NCBI RefSeq assembly: GCF_001641335.1
Contig: NZ_LVEM01000005.1
Coordinates: 124,001 to 188,000 of the forward strand
Origin: Bradyrhizobium stylosanthis
GTDB lineage: Bacteria; Pseudomonadota; Alphaproteobacteria; Rhizobiales; Xanthobacteraceae
DNA length: 64,000 nucleotides
Direction: 5' to 3'
In this document: positions 1 through 8,616 of the stretch, piece after piece
How the letters are laid out: the number at the start of each line of letters is the position of its first letter
Numbering within the stretch: the stretch's first letter is position 1
Notes under the pieces: generated by a model
What the model saw: only the letters and a program-made list of their open reading frames with translations
Databases searched by the model: none
What the model was told of the DNA's origin: nothing
Translations under genes and position numbers: made by a program

Positions 1-251
1 GCGTCGTGCTCGACCGCTCGACCCCGGAGAGCTTTGCCACCTTCGAGCAGGCGGTCGCCAGGCTGAAATTCGTGCTCGACTGCCACCTCGTCGCCGGCGA
101 TTTCGATTACTTCCTCAAGATCCGGGTCGGCGACATGGAGGACTTCAACCGCATCCATGGCGAGCAGCTCATCGCGCTGCCCGGCGTGCGCCAGACCCGC
201 ACCTTCTTCGTGATGAAGGAGGTCGTCGACAATGCGCCGCTGGAGTTTTGA
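1..251 (+). CDS. Lrp/AsnC-family regulator, C-terminal part (5' end outside window)
   Basis: The last 82 or so residues of a protein whose start lies upstream of the window. The text matches the ligand-binding (RAM/AsnC_trans_reg) half of Lrp/AsnC regulators: a core around GDFDYFLKIRV followed by a helix (FNRIHGEQLIALPGV) and the closing strand RTFFVMKEV. The DNA-binding half is not visible. It is followed on the same strand, 54 bases on, by a PLP enzyme resembling cysteine desulfhydrase. Lrp relatives such as DecR/CyuR control cysteine-degrading enzymes next door in other bacteria, so local control of that gene is a reasonable inference. Confidence 0.85.
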   Translation, partial: VVLDRSTPESFATFEQAVARLKFVLDCHLVAGDFDYFLKIRVGDMEDFNRIHGEQLIALPGVRQTRTFFVMKEVVDNAPLEF

Positions 252-305
252 GCAGGAGCATTCCCCGGCGCACTTGATGCGCGATCCCCATCATGAGAGA
301 TTCGC

Positions 306-1472
306 GTGATGCAGACATTCCCCTTCCGCCAGCACAATCCGGCCGGGCCGGCCTATCGGCGCGGTTGGGTCGACGAGGCCGTGGCCGCGATCGAGGCCGA
401 CCAGTGCCGCACGGCCGACACGCATCTGATCCGGCTGATCGTGCCGGCGCTGTCGGGCATCGACATCTATCTGAAGGATGAGTCCACGCATCCGACCGGC
501 AGCCTGAAGCATCGTCTCGCGCGCTCGCTGTTCCTCTACGCGCTCTGCAACGGCCACATCCGCGAAGGCACGCCCGTGGTCGAGGCCTCGTCGGGATCGA
601 CTGCGGTGTCGGAAGCCTACTTCGCTGAGATGATCGGCGTGCCCTTCTACGCCGTGATGCCGCGCACGACTTCGGCGGAGAAGATCGCCGCGATCGAGCA
701 TTATGGCGGCAACTGCCATCTGATCGACGACGGCCGCGCGCTCTATGCGGAAGCCGCCGCGCTCGCCGACCGGCTGAATGGCCATTACATGGACCAGTTC
801 ACCTTCGCCGAACGTGCTACCGACTGGCGGGGCAACAACAACATCGCCGAATCGATCTTCACCCAATTGCAGGGCGAGCCGCGGCCGCTGCCGGACTGGA
901 TCGTGATGGGCGCGGGCACCGGCGGCACCTCGGCCACCATCGGGCGATATCTGCGCTATCGCCAATATCCGACGCGGCTGTGCGTCGCCGACGTCGAGCA
1001 CTCCGCCTTCTTCGACTGTTTCCGTACGCAGGATCGTTCCCATGTCTGCGATCGTCCGTCGCTGATCGAGGGCGTCGGCCGTCCCCGCTGCGAGCCGTCC
1101 TTCGTGCCCGGCGTGGTCGATCGCATGATGAAGATCCCGGATGCGGCAACGATCGCGGCGATGAACGTACTGTCGCGCCGGCTGCGCCGCGCGGTCGGCG
1201 GCTCCACCGGCACCAATTTCCTGGCGCTGTGCCGTCTCGCCGCGGAGATGCGCAAGACGAACGCGACAGGATCGCTCGTGACGCTGATCTGCGATTCCGG
1301 CGAGCGCTACCGGCAGACCTATTACGAGCCGAAATGGCTGAAAACGCGCGGCCTCGATCCGGCGCCGTTCGAGGCGGCGTTGTCGTCGTTCCTTGAGACC
1401 GGCGAGCCCTTGAGGCTCGACGTCGACGACGTCGTCAATCTGCAGGGCGCACGAAGTCCCGCCGCCTCGTAG
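306..1472 (+). CDS. PLP-dependent cysteine synthase-family enzyme, likely L-cysteine desulfhydrase (Cds1-like)
   Basis: A fold-type II PLP enzyme of 388 residues. The PLP lysine is expected in HPTGSLKHR (near residue 69), the substrate loop is ASSGST (near 96), and the phosphate-binding loop is GAGTGGTSA (near 200). The sequence resembles the subgroup that holds mycobacterial Cds1, a cysteine desulfhydrase releasing H2S, pyruvate and ammonia, more than it does CysK or CysM. Start codons GTG (306) and ATG (309) are adjacent, and either may be used. It follows an Lrp/AsnC gene on the same strand. The reaction is inferred from the family; a biosynthetic or other beta-elimination role is not excluded. 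Confidence 0.8.
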   Translation: MMQTFPFRQHNPAGPAYRRGWVDEAVAAIEADQCRTADTHLIRLIVPALSGIDIYLKDESTHPTGSLKHRLARSLFLYALCNGHIREGTPVVEASSGSTAVSEAYFAEMIGVPFYAVMPRTTSAEKIAAIEHYGGNCHLIDDGRALYAEAAALADRLNGHYMDQFTFAERATDWRGNNNIAESIFTQLQGEPRPLPDWIVMGAGTGGTSATIGRYLRYRQYPTRLCVADVEHSAFFDCFRTQDRSHVCDRPSLIEGVGRPRCEPSFVPGVVDRMMKIPDAATIAAMNVLSRRLRRAVGGSTGTNFLALCRLAAEMRKTNATGSLVTLICDSGERYRQTYYEPKWLKTRGLDPAPFEAALSSFLETGEPLRLDVDDVVNLQGARSPAAS

Positions 1473-1581
1473 TCGCCATCTCGCTGCGATTTGCCAAAAG
1501 GCACGCCCGTCACGGCAACTTCACTTGCCTTGCCCGCGCATGCAGGTGACGGTTGCGTCTTCTCAACGAGGAGATCCCATC

Positions 1582-2142
1582 GTGCGCCTCCCCATTCTCG
1601 ATCCCAAGGATCTGACCGCCGAACAGAAGCCGCTCTATGACGACATGCGAGCCGGCATCACGGACCACTTCAAGGGCTTCGTGAACATGCGCGAGGACGG
1701 TGCGCTGCTCGGTCCCTGGAATCCCTGGATCCGTGAGCCGCGCTTCGGCAAGCCGGTGTGGGATCTGGTCAAGGCGATCGCGTCGAACCCGCTGCTGCCT
1801 GCCCCGGTGCGCGAGGTCGCGATCCTCGTCACCGGCTCGCATTTCCGTTCCGGCTACGAGCTTTATGCCCATGTGCTGGTCGCCGAGCAGCGCGGCCTTT
1901 CCGACGAGAAGCTCGCGACCATCGTCGCGGGCCAGCGGCCGGTCGATCTCACCAAGGAGGAGGCGGTCGCCTACGACATGGCCTCGGCGCTGGTGAGCGG
2001 CGGCGTGCTGCCGGAGCTGACCTATCGTGCGGCCGTGAAGCAGTTCGGCGAGCACGGCGCGGCCGAGCTGTCCTATCTCGTCGGCGTCTATTGCATGGTC
2101 TCGGTCACGCTCAACACCTTCGACGTGCCGGTGCCGGACTAG
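1582..2142 (+). CDS. carboxymuconolactone decarboxylase family (AhpD-like) protein
   Basis: A 187-residue protein of the CMD/AhpD fold, with ILVTGSHFRSGYELYAHVLVA in the central helices. The usual CxxC redox pair of AhpD is replaced here by non-cysteine residues around FRSGYELYAH, so thiol peroxidase-reductase activity is unlikely and a decarboxylase-like or unknown role fits better. The GTG at 1582 is chosen because an AGGAG motif lies at 1569-1573. The frame stays open upstream to an ATG at 1525, but that ATG has no ribosome-binding site. It stands alone, between the PLP enzyme and a convergent diguanylate cyclase. Confidence 0.8.
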   Translation: MRLPILDPKDLTAEQKPLYDDMRAGITDHFKGFVNMREDGALLGPWNPWIREPRFGKPVWDLVKAIASNPLLPAPVREVAILVTGSHFRSGYELYAHVLVAEQRGLSDEKLATIVAGQRPVDLTKEEAVAYDMASALVSGGVLPELTYRAAVKQFGEHGAAELSYLVGVYCMVSVTLNTFDVPVPD

Positions 2143-2158
2143 TCACCGCCTGCTTCGA

Positions 2159-3739
2159 TCACTCCGCCGCCTTGTCTGCAGGCGGAGAAGGTGCCCAGCC
2201 GATGCAGCGATTGCGGCCTTCGGCCTTGGCCTGGTAGAGCGCATGATCGGCCGCGCCCATCAGCGCGTCGATGCCCGACATGCTGGCGGTGGCCTCCGCG
2301 ATGCCGATGCTCACGGTGAGGCCGAATTGAACCTGCTCGGCGAGGACCTGCGTGCCCATCACGCGCTTGCGGATGCGCTCGGCCACCGTCCTTGCCCGGG
2401 TCAGGCTGGTCTCGGGCAGCAGAATGGCGAACTCCTCGCCGCCGAGGCGGCCGACGATGTCCGATTTGCGCTTGCCGTCGAGGCACGCGGCCGCAACCGC
2501 CTTGATCGCGGCATCGCCCACGGCATGGCCGTAGCGATCGTTGACCGATTTGAAGTGGTCGATGTCGAGCATCAGCACCGAGACGGAGCGGTAGTAGCGC
2601 TGGAAGCGGCTCCATTCCGCCTCGAGGGTCTCGAGGAAGTGGCGGCGGTTGAAGAGCCCGGTGAGCGGATCGGTGGTGGCGAGCGTCTCCAGCATCGCCG
2701 CTTTTTGCGTCAGATCGGTGATGTCGACATAGGTCAGCATGCGCCCGCCATTCGACATCGTGGTGCAATGGGCCCTGATGCGCCGTCCATCCGGCGTCTG
2801 CAGGTCGCGCACGTGATCGCCGGCCTTGACCTCCTCGACGCGCCGCGCCGGAAACTTGGCGAGCTCGTTGTTCGGAAGGTTGGGCGCGCTGGCGCGATGC
2901 AGGCGCCGCACCAGTGACGAATAGGCCGGCCGCGCAGCCGCCTCGTCTTCGCTGACCTCCCAGAATCGCCGCATCCGCCGGTTCATGAAGGCGGCGTGCA
3001 GCTCGGAATCGAGCAGCAGGACGCCGTCCTGAACGTTCTCAAGCGCATCCCGCAGCAGCTTCAGCTCGTCCGAGGCGCGCACGATGTCGGTGACGGGCGT
3101 ATAGGTCAGCATGCGGCCACCGTCGGGCAGCGGCGTAACCTGCACGCGCACGACGTCGCCATTGGTCCGGCGCAGGTCGATCGGTGTCGGATCTCCCGCC
3201 TCGATCGTGCGCACGCGGTCCGCCACCAGGGCATCGAGCTCGGGATCGGGCACCTCATAGGCGCCAGTGTCGCGTCCGTGGTGAAGCAGCGTGAAGATGG
3301 AGGGATTGCTGTCGGCGACCTGGTCGGGCAGGCGCCACATCTGGCGGAACGACCGGTTGATCAGGCGCGCCCTGAGGTGAGCGTCGAGCAGCACGATGCC
3401 GGTCGGCACATGATCGAGCGCGGCGCGCAGCGCCAGCATCTGGCTGCGCATCAGCGCATCGGACGAGCGTTCCCGCTCTTCGCCCGCCGCGTGCTCGCTG
3501 CCCGGCTGCTCGAAGGCGACGCCGACCTGGCGGTCGGACCGCCAGATCACGCGGCAGGGCAGGATCTCGCGGCCCGTGAGCCTGAGCTGGAAGCGCTCGG
3601 GCACGCCGAGGCCGCTCTCCATCTCCAGCGTCGCGGCCTCCTCGGTCAGGCGGCGGACGACGCAATCGATCGAGGACTGGCCGAAATTGAAGAAGATCTT
3701 CCCAGCAAGGAACGTCCGTTCCGAAACCAAGCGGGACAT
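2159..3739 (-). CDS. diguanylate cyclase with PilZ, two PAS and GGDEF domains
   Basis: A 526-residue cytoplasmic signalling protein. Residues 5-80 look like a PilZ domain, but the c-di-GMP-binding RxxxR is not intact. Two PAS domains follow (about 100-215 and 225-345; the LxLLRDALENVQDGVLLLDS stretch starts the second). A GGDEF domain ends the protein, with active-site GGEEF at 433-437 and an inhibitory I-site RKSD at 424-427, five residues ahead. It should therefore make c-di-GMP and be product-inhibited. The start at 3739 has a strong GGAGG; the frame continues to 4165 but that extension is arginine/serine-rich shadow sequence. No haem or flavin contacts were identified in the PAS domains, so the input is unknown. 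Confidence 0.93.
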   Translation of the reverse strand: MSRLVSERTFLAGKIFFNFGQSSIDCVVRRLTEEAATLEMESGLGVPERFQLRLTGREILPCRVIWRSDRQVGVAFEQPGSEHAAGEERERSSDALMRSQMLALRAALDHVPTGIVLLDAHLRARLINRSFRQMWRLPDQVADSNPSIFTLLHHGRDTGAYEVPDPELDALVADRVRTIEAGDPTPIDLRRTNGDVVRVQVTPLPDGGRMLTYTPVTDIVRASDELKLLRDALENVQDGVLLLDSELHAAFMNRRMRRFWEVSEDEAAARPAYSSLVRRLHRASAPNLPNNELAKFPARRVEEVKAGDHVRDLQTPDGRRIRAHCTTMSNGGRMLTYVDITDLTQKAAMLETLATTDPLTGLFNRRHFLETLEAEWSRFQRYYRSVSVLMLDIDHFKSVNDRYGHAVGDAAIKAVAAACLDGKRKSDIVGRLGGEEFAILLPETSLTRARTVAERIRKRVMGTQVLAEQVQFGLTVSIGIAEATASMSGIDALMGAADHALYQAKAEGRNRCIGWAPSPPADKAAE

Positions 3740-3911
3740 TCGTAGCCTCCAACACGCAAAGCCGGCGTAGTGTGGCGCAAGGTTCCTTGCGCCGGCGTAA
3801 CGAGATCGAGGTTTTGGCAAGAGGATTAACGATCTGTTGACGCGCAGGACGGGACAGCCCGTTTTGGGCCGGTCGCAGCCGCGGCCTATCGAAGTTCCAC
3901 CGCGAATCCGG

Positions 3912-4817
3912 TCAGTTGCGCACCGCATAGAGCGGCGTGCGCAAAGTGAGCTGGTAGGACGGCTTCGGCATCCACGCGATCTGGGCCGTGATGCCGAACA
4001 GGCGGTTGTCGTTGTCGTCCATGCGGTCGAGGTCGAGGCGCAGCAGCGGCTGGGTGAAGGACTCCGCCAGCGTCCGTCCGGCGAACTGCGCGCCGCCGAA
4101 CGACTGTATGCCGAGCCGTCCCGTGAACTTCCAGTTGCTCGGCCATTGATAATAGCCGCCGGCATAGAGGATCGTGTTCGGCCTGATACTGGCGAACGGG
4201 CTGGCGATGGTGGTGTAAGTATATTGCATCCCGGCCAGCCAGCCCCGCGTCTCGTCCTCGTCGAGCGCGTAGTCGAACTCCAGGATGTTGTTGAAGGAGT
4301 TCGTCATGCCCTGCTCGTTCGGCACCGACTGAGTCAGGGTCGATTGCAGCCTGATGGTCGGGATCCTGCCGCCATTCTGCTGATAGAGATCGGCCTGCAC
4401 GCCGATGTTCCAGCTCGTGACGTCGAACGTGGACCAGCCGCCGCCGATGTCGATCGTCGAGCCCGACACGCCGCCATAGAGCGAGACACGGTCGCTGACG
4501 TCCACGGTCAGCGGCAGGTCGACGGCGATCGATTTGGCCGCCGGCAGGCCGTTCGGCAACGTCGAGCCGCGCCGTACTGCCAAGGCTTCGAAGGCGGCCG
4601 ACAGCGAGGTGTTGCCGAAGCCGAGCCCTAGCGTGCCCGCCGGGATCGTCGCATAGATGGTGCGAAGGTCGAGATAGATGTTGGGCACATCGGGCTTTGC
4701 CGGCTCGTCCTCCTCGTCATCGGCGGCGAAGGCGGCGCCTGCCGACAAGGCCAGGCAAAGCAATCCCATCGCGGCAGCGCGCGAGGCCGAACGACGGGAC
4801 TGGCTGCGATAGGGCAC
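3912..4817 (-). CDS. putative outer-membrane protein of unknown function
   Basis: About 301 residues, not assigned to a named family. From the GTG at 4817 the protein opens with a basic region (YRSQSRRSASR), then a hydrophobic run ending in AGAAFA-ADDEED, a clear Sec signal peptide with an AxA site. The mature part alternates polar and aromatic residues (LYAGGYYQWPSNWKFTGRL, LRLDLDRMDD) and ends in PLYAVRN, in the style of a beta-barrel. An upstream TTG at 4889 would bury the signal peptide, and the internal ATG at 4769 would lose its positive charge, so 4817 is preferred. Role unknown. Confidence 0.6.
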   Translation of the reverse strand: MPYRSQSRRSASRAAAMGLLCLALSAGAAFAADDEEDEPAKPDVPNIYLDLRTIYATIPAGTLGLGFGNTSLSAAFEALAVRRGSTLPNGLPAAKSIAVDLPLTVDVSDRVSLYGGVSGSTIDIGGGWSTFDVTSWNIGVQADLYQQNGGRIPTIRLQSTLTQSVPNEQGMTNSFNNILEFDYALDEDETRGWLAGMQYTYTTIASPFASIRPNTILYAGGYYQWPSNWKFTGRLGIQSFGGAQFAGRTLAESFTQPLLRLDLDRMDDNDNRLFGITAQIAWMPKPSYQLTLRTPLYAVRN

Positions 4818-4998
4818 GTGACGATCCGACGCGTGGCGATTTGATGGCGAAATCGTTGTTAGATGGAACGTGATCGCGCGTGTGGTCAAGCGCTATCCGC
4901 AAGCGATGGACGGCATCGATGCGTGCGGCTACCCTGCCGTGATCGCACTGACACACTCGCCGGCGAGAGTGCAGCCGGACCATGGAAGGACGACAGAA

Positions 4999-5247
4999 AT
5001 GAATACGTCACGCCGCATCCTGCTCACTGGTCTGGCAGGGCTCGCTGTTGCTCCGACCGCTGCCGCCGCCTCCGTGCCGTCGGCTGAACCCGGCGAGGTG
5101 ACCGTCGCGGAAGAACGCTTCGCACGCACCATCGCAGCCGCCCATGCGCCCGACGTCACCTGCGCGCGGCAGGCCGAACATTACGCCGACGCGCACTGGC
5201 TGGAATATGTCGTTGCAGCCAGGGCCGTGCTCGGCGCGCGTGTGTGA
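4999..5247 (+). CDS. small exported protein of unknown function
   Basis: An 82-residue protein starting at ATG 4999 behind GGAAGGA (4984-4990). The N-terminus MNTSRRILLTGLAGLAVAP has paired arginines and a hydrophobic core ending near AAAA, so it is a probable Tat or Sec signal peptide. The mature 60 residues contain one cysteine and end in YVVAARAVLGARV. No family was recognised. It sits nose to tail with the convergent esterase, nine bases away. Confidence 0.55.
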   Translation: MNTSRRILLTGLAGLAVAPTAAAASVPSAEPGEVTVAEERFARTIAAAHAPDVTCARQAEHYADAHWLEYVVAARAVLGARV

Positions 5248-5256
5248 TTCGCGCCT

Positions 5257-6192
5257 CTACTTCTCCACCGCCCGGCGCACCTGCTCGCCGATCTGCGACA
5301 GCACGAGCTGTGCCTGGGGCAGGATCGCGCCCATCGCATGGAAATTGTGGACCATGCCGTCATGGCAGACGTGCTCGACGGCAACGCCTGCGGTGAGCAG
5401 CTTGCGCGCATAGGCGTTGCCCTCGTCGCGCATCGGGTCGAACTCGGCGGTGTGGATGATCGCCGTTGGCAGGCCGGCGAGGCGCGTCGCACGCAGCGGT
5501 GAGATGCGGGGATCGGCCGCATCGATGTCGCCGGGCAGGTAGTCGGCGAGATCGGCTTCGATCGTGACGCGATCGATCAGATGCCCTTCCGCGAATTCCT
5601 CGCGCGACGGCGAGGTCTCCTCGAAATCCAGCACCGGACAGATCAGGCATTGCGCCACGATGGAGAGGCCAGCGTTCTGCGCCGCTTCCTGGCACACGAT
5701 CGCCGCCAACGTGGCACCGGCGGAATCGCCGCCGACCACCAGCCGTTCCGCATCGATGCCGAGCGAAGACGCCTCGCGCGCGACCCATTCGGTCGCGGCG
5801 ATCGCATCGTCCACGGCGGCCGGGAATTTATGTTCGGGCGCGAGGCGGTAGTCGACCGAGACGAGGCGGCAGCCGGTCGCATGCGCAAGTGCGGCGGCGA
5901 TGCGGTCATGCGTGGCAATGCTGCCGGCGACGAGGCCGCCGCCGTGAAAGAACACGAAGCCCGGCGTGTGCTCGCCGGCAGAGGCGGGTGAATAGAGCCG
6001 GTAGGGAAGCTCTCCGCCGGGGCCGGGCAGCATGCCGTCGGACGCCGTCACGTCGGGCGCATCAGTGCGTGCGAACTGCATCAGCTTGGCCAGCGATTGC
6101 CGGCGTGCCTCGACGCTCGGCCGGCTGCGCGCTTGCGGCCCAGCCGCCGCCATCATGGTCAACAAACGCTTTGCAAGCGGATCGAGCGGCAT
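5257..6192 (-). CDS. alpha/beta hydrolase, hormone-sensitive-lipase type esterase
   Basis: A 311-residue esterase. It carries the HSL-family oxyanion motif HGGG (FFHGGGLVAGS, near residue 80), the nucleophile elbow GDSAG (VVGGDSAGATLA, near 155), an Asp in EFDPMRDEG and the His in CHDGMVHNF near the C-terminus, completing a Ser-Asp-His triad. No signal peptide is visible, so it should be cytoplasmic. Substrates of such enzymes are short-chain esters; the physiological one is unknown. It diverges from the branched-chain aminotransferase, with a near-perfect palindrome between them. Confidence 0.9.
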   Translation of the reverse strand: MPLDPLAKRLLTMMAAAGPQARSRPSVEARRQSLAKLMQFARTDAPDVTASDGMLPGPGGELPYRLYSPASAGEHTPGFVFFHGGGLVAGSIATHDRIAAALAHATGCRLVSVDYRLAPEHKFPAAVDDAIAATEWVAREASSLGIDAERLVVGGDSAGATLAAIVCQEAAQNAGLSIVAQCLICPVLDFEETSPSREEFAEGHLIDRVTIEADLADYLPGDIDAADPRISPLRATRLAGLPTAIIHTAEFDPMRDEGNAYARKLLTAGVAVEHVCHDGMVHNFHAMGAILPQAQLVLSQIGEQVRRAVEK

Positions 6193-6198
6193 CTGCTT

Positions 6199-6220
6199 CC
6201 TTCTCCCTTAAGGGAAAAGG
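6199..6220. promoter_or_regulatory. 22-bp near-palindrome between divergent genes
   Basis: The arms CCTTCTCCCTT and AAGGGAAAAGG are inverted copies with one mismatched pair and no spacer. The site lies seven bases upstream of the esterase start and 88 bases upstream of the aminotransferase start. Position and symmetry suit a dimeric repressor site; the protein that would bind it is not identifiable here. Confidence 0.4.
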
Positions 6221-6307
6221 TAGTCTACCTCTTCTGCGCAGGGAATCATTTAGAAGTTCCACCAATAGTGGCGCTATAATGCGACATCGTGCCAAGGGAG
6301 ACCGGTC

Positions 6308-7195
6308 ATGGCCGAGATCAGAAAGCCGATCGAATATTCACCGAGCTGGACCTTCTTCGAGGGCAAATGGCATGACGGCAATGTGCCGATCATGGGGCCG
6401 CGCACGCATGCGGCCTGGCTCGGCTCGGTCGTGTTCGACGGCGCCCGTGCGTTCGAGGGCGTCGCGCCCGATCTCGACCGTCACGTTGCCCGCACCAATC
6501 AATCGGCGATCAGCTTTGGCCTGAAGCCGGTGGTCGATGCCGGCACCTGGCTCGCGCTCGCAAACGAAGGCATCGCGCGTTTCGCCGCGAATGCCGAGCT
6601 CTATATCCGCCCGATGTACTGGGCGCAGAGCGGGTTGGGCGGCGGCGTGCTGTTCGATCCTGACTCGACCAATTGGTGTCTGTGCATCTACGAGGCGCCG
6701 ATACCGAAACCCGTCGGCAACGCCATCACGCTGTCGCCGTTCCGCCGGCCGACGACCGAATGTGCGCCGGTCGAAGCGAAGGCCGCCTGTCTTTATCCGA
6801 ACAATTCGCGGGCGCTCGCAGAAGCAGCTTCCCGCGGTTTCCAGAACGCGCTGATGCTCGACATGCTCGGCAACGTCGCCGAGTTCGGCAATTCCAACGT
6901 GTTCATGGCCAAGGACGGCGTGGTGTTCACGCCGGTGCCGAACGGCACCTTCCTCAACGGCATCACGCGGCAGCGCGTCATCAGCCTGCTTCGCGGCGAC
7001 GGCGTCACCGTGGTCGAGAAGACGCTGCGCTATGCCGACTTCCTCGCCGCCGACGAGATTTTCTCGTCCGGCAATTTCGCCAAGGTCGCGCCGGTGATCC
7101 GCATCGACGAGCGCGAGTTGAAGCCCGGCCCGTTCTACACCAGGGCACGCAAGCTCTATTGGGACTTCGCGCATGCGGTGAAGCTGGCGGCTTGA
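6308..7195 (+). CDS. branched-chain amino acid aminotransferase (class IV PLP transaminase)
   Basis: A 295-residue fold-type IV PLP enzyme. VFDGARAFEGV near residue 47 is the substrate-entrance strand, the PLP lysine is in VEAKAACLYPNN (near 157), and EFGNSNVFM plus NGTFLNGITRQRVI form the phosphate-binding region. It would interconvert Leu/Ile/Val and their 2-oxo acids, using 2-oxoglutarate (IlvE-like). D-amino-acid or aminodeoxychorismate activity cannot be ruled out from sequence alone. The ATG follows GGGAG at about 6296. A composite repeat follows immediately downstream. Confidence 0.88.
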   Translation: MAEIRKPIEYSPSWTFFEGKWHDGNVPIMGPRTHAAWLGSVVFDGARAFEGVAPDLDRHVARTNQSAISFGLKPVVDAGTWLALANEGIARFAANAELYIRPMYWAQSGLGGGVLFDPDSTNWCLCIYEAPIPKPVGNAITLSPFRRPTTECAPVEAKAACLYPNNSRALAEAASRGFQNALMLDMLGNVAEFGNSNVFMAKDGVVFTPVPNGTFLNGITRQRVISLLRGDGVTVVEKTLRYADFLAADEIFSSGNFAKVAPVIRIDERELKPGPFYTRARKLYWDFAHAVKLAA

Positions 7196-7207
7196 TCGGC
7201 ACTTTCC

Positions 7208-7297
7208 GTCGTCATGCCCGGGCTTGTCCCGGGCATCCACGTTTGTCCTTGTGCGCGGTGGCGCGTCGATGGCCGGGACAAGCCCGGCCATGACGAG
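7208..7297. repeat. intergenic hairpin repeat, family A copy 1
   Basis: Two hairpins separated by about 30 variable bases: left arm with ATGCCCGGGCTTGTCCCGGGC, right arm with ATGGCCGGGACAAGCCCGGC, flanked by GTCGTC and GACGAG. The whole element is a long imperfect palindrome. Further copies lie at 11101, 31802 and 54437. It separates the convergent ends of the aminotransferase and a methyltransferase gene and may help end transcription. Confidence 0.85.
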
Positions 7298-7299
7298 AG

Positions 7300-7917
7300 C
7301 TACTTCTGTCTCCTAAACCGGCTGAACTGAAACGCCTGCGTCGAATCCCACGGCGTGCGATGTATCTCGCTCCGCGTCTCGACCAGTTCGAAATCCGGCC
7401 CGAGCTCCGCGGTCAGGCTCGCGCTGTCATTGCGCTGCACCGGCAGGCCGCTGCATTTCTCCGGACCGTCAGGTGCAAACGTCGCGATGATGATTTGGCC
7501 GCCGCGGGCGAGCGCCGACCGCAGGCGCTCGACGTAAGCTGCCCTGTCCTGCGGATCGGTCAGGAAGTGAAACGCCGCGCGGTCGTGCCAGACATCATAG
7601 GTTTTCGCCGGCCGCCATGTCGTGGCGTCGGCGACGATCCAGTCGACCTTTGAAGCGGCCGGGCCGATTCGTTTCCTTGCCGCCTCGAGCGCGTTGGCGG
7701 AGAGATCCAGCACCGCGACATCGCGGTAGCCGTCCTGCAGCAGCGCATCGACCAGCCGCGAGGCGCCGCCGCCGATATCGATGATGGCAGCGCCATGATC
7801 GGGTGCGGCTGCGCGGATCAGGTCGAGCGAGATGGTCGGACTGTCCTGAAACCAGCTGACCTCTGCTTCGCCCTTGGTGGCGTAGACGTTCTGCCAGTGC
7901 GTGGTGCGGTCGGACAT
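7300..7917 (-). CDS. class I SAM-dependent methyltransferase
   Basis: A 205-residue methyltransferase. The SAM-binding glycine motif is IIDIGGGASRL (near residue 47), the acidic residue after strand two is in VAVLDLSA, and motif II is VDWIVADATTW. The opening DRTTHWQNVYATKGEAEVSWFQ is typical of a widespread bacterial subgroup annotated as thiopurine methyltransferase-like. Substrate unknown. No signal peptide is present. The start ATG at 7917 faces away from phaR. Confidence 0.85.
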   Translation of the reverse strand: MSDRTTHWQNVYATKGEAEVSWFQDSPTISLDLIRAAAPDHGAAIIDIGGGASRLVDALLQDGYRDVAVLDLSANALEAARKRIGPAASKVDWIVADATTWRPAKTYDVWHDRAAFHFLTDPQDRAAYVERLRSALARGGQIIIATFAPDGPEKCSGLPVQRNDSASLTAELGPDFELVETRSEIHRTPWDSTQAFQFSRFRRQK

Positions 7918-8025
7918 GGCGGCTCCGGCTCCGGCCGGAAACGGCAGCGCGCAGGCGGCGCGCCGCCGGGATCAAGTGGCAATTCGCGCGCCCGCAGGTA
8001 CGGACGCGCCGGCGCGAACGGAGGA

Positions 8026-8616
8026 CTACTCCTCCTTCTTCGACATGCGCTCGAGGCGCTCCTGCATGTCTTTCATCTGCTGGCGCAGGTCGTCGATGTT
8101 GCTGTCCTTCGGTGCCTCGGCGCTGGCATCGGGCTCCGGCTCGGGGCCTGCCGTCGGGCGGGGCGCGGCGAACGGCTTGAACATCGAGAAGGTCTGCTGG
8201 AACAGCTCCATGTTGCGGCGGACCTGCTCCTCCAGCGGCGCGAAGGGCGTGCCGGACAGCGTGTTGGCGATCTGCTTGCGGAACTTCTCCTGCTCCTGGG
8301 TCAGCGTCGCGATCGACTGCTCCAGATACTTCGGCACCACCATCTGCATGCTGTCGCCGTAGAAGCGGATCAGCTGGCGCAGGAAGGTGGTCGGGAGCAG
8401 GTTCTGGCCGGCCTTGTTCTCCTGCTCGAAGATGATCTGGGCCAGCACGGAGCGGGTAATGTCGTCGCCGGTCTTGGCGTCGTAGACCAGGAAGTCTTCG
8501 CCGTCCTTGACCATGGCGGCGAGGTCTTCCAGCGTCACATATGTACTCGTTCCGGTGTTATAGAGCCGGCGGTTCGCGTATTTCTTGATCGTGGTGGGTT
8601 GGTCTGATTTCGCCAT
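8026..8616 (-). CDS. phaR: polyhydroxyalkanoate synthesis repressor PhaR
   Basis: A 196-residue regulator. Residues 1-65 are the PHB/PHA accumulation DNA-binding domain, with the hallmark IKKYANRRLYNTGTSTYVTLE. Next comes the PHB_acc region (about 70-115), then a C-terminal stretch rich in Pro/Glu ending in a predicted coiled coil (DDLRQQMKDMQERLERMSKKEE). PhaR binds PHA granules and represses phasin genes and itself; free PHB relieves repression. It lies divergent to phaA, which fits joint control. The 295-base spacer would hold both promoters. Confidence 0.95.
   Translation of the reverse strand: MAKSDQPTTIKKYANRRLYNTGTSTYVTLEDLAAMVKDGEDFLVYDAKTGDDITRSVLAQIIFEQENKAGQNLLPTTFLRQLIRFYGDSMQMVVPKYLEQSIATLTQEQEKFRKQIANTLSGTPFAPLEEQVRRNMELFQQTFSMFKPFAAPRPTAGPEPEPDASAEAPKDSNIDDLRQQMKDMQERLERMSKKEE

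Noticed and set aside
3740..4165. N-terminal extension of the diguanylate cyclase frame by 142 codons
   Set aside because: The extension is Arg/Ser-rich, overlaps the neighbouring exported-protein gene, and the ATG at 3739 has a strong GGAGG site.
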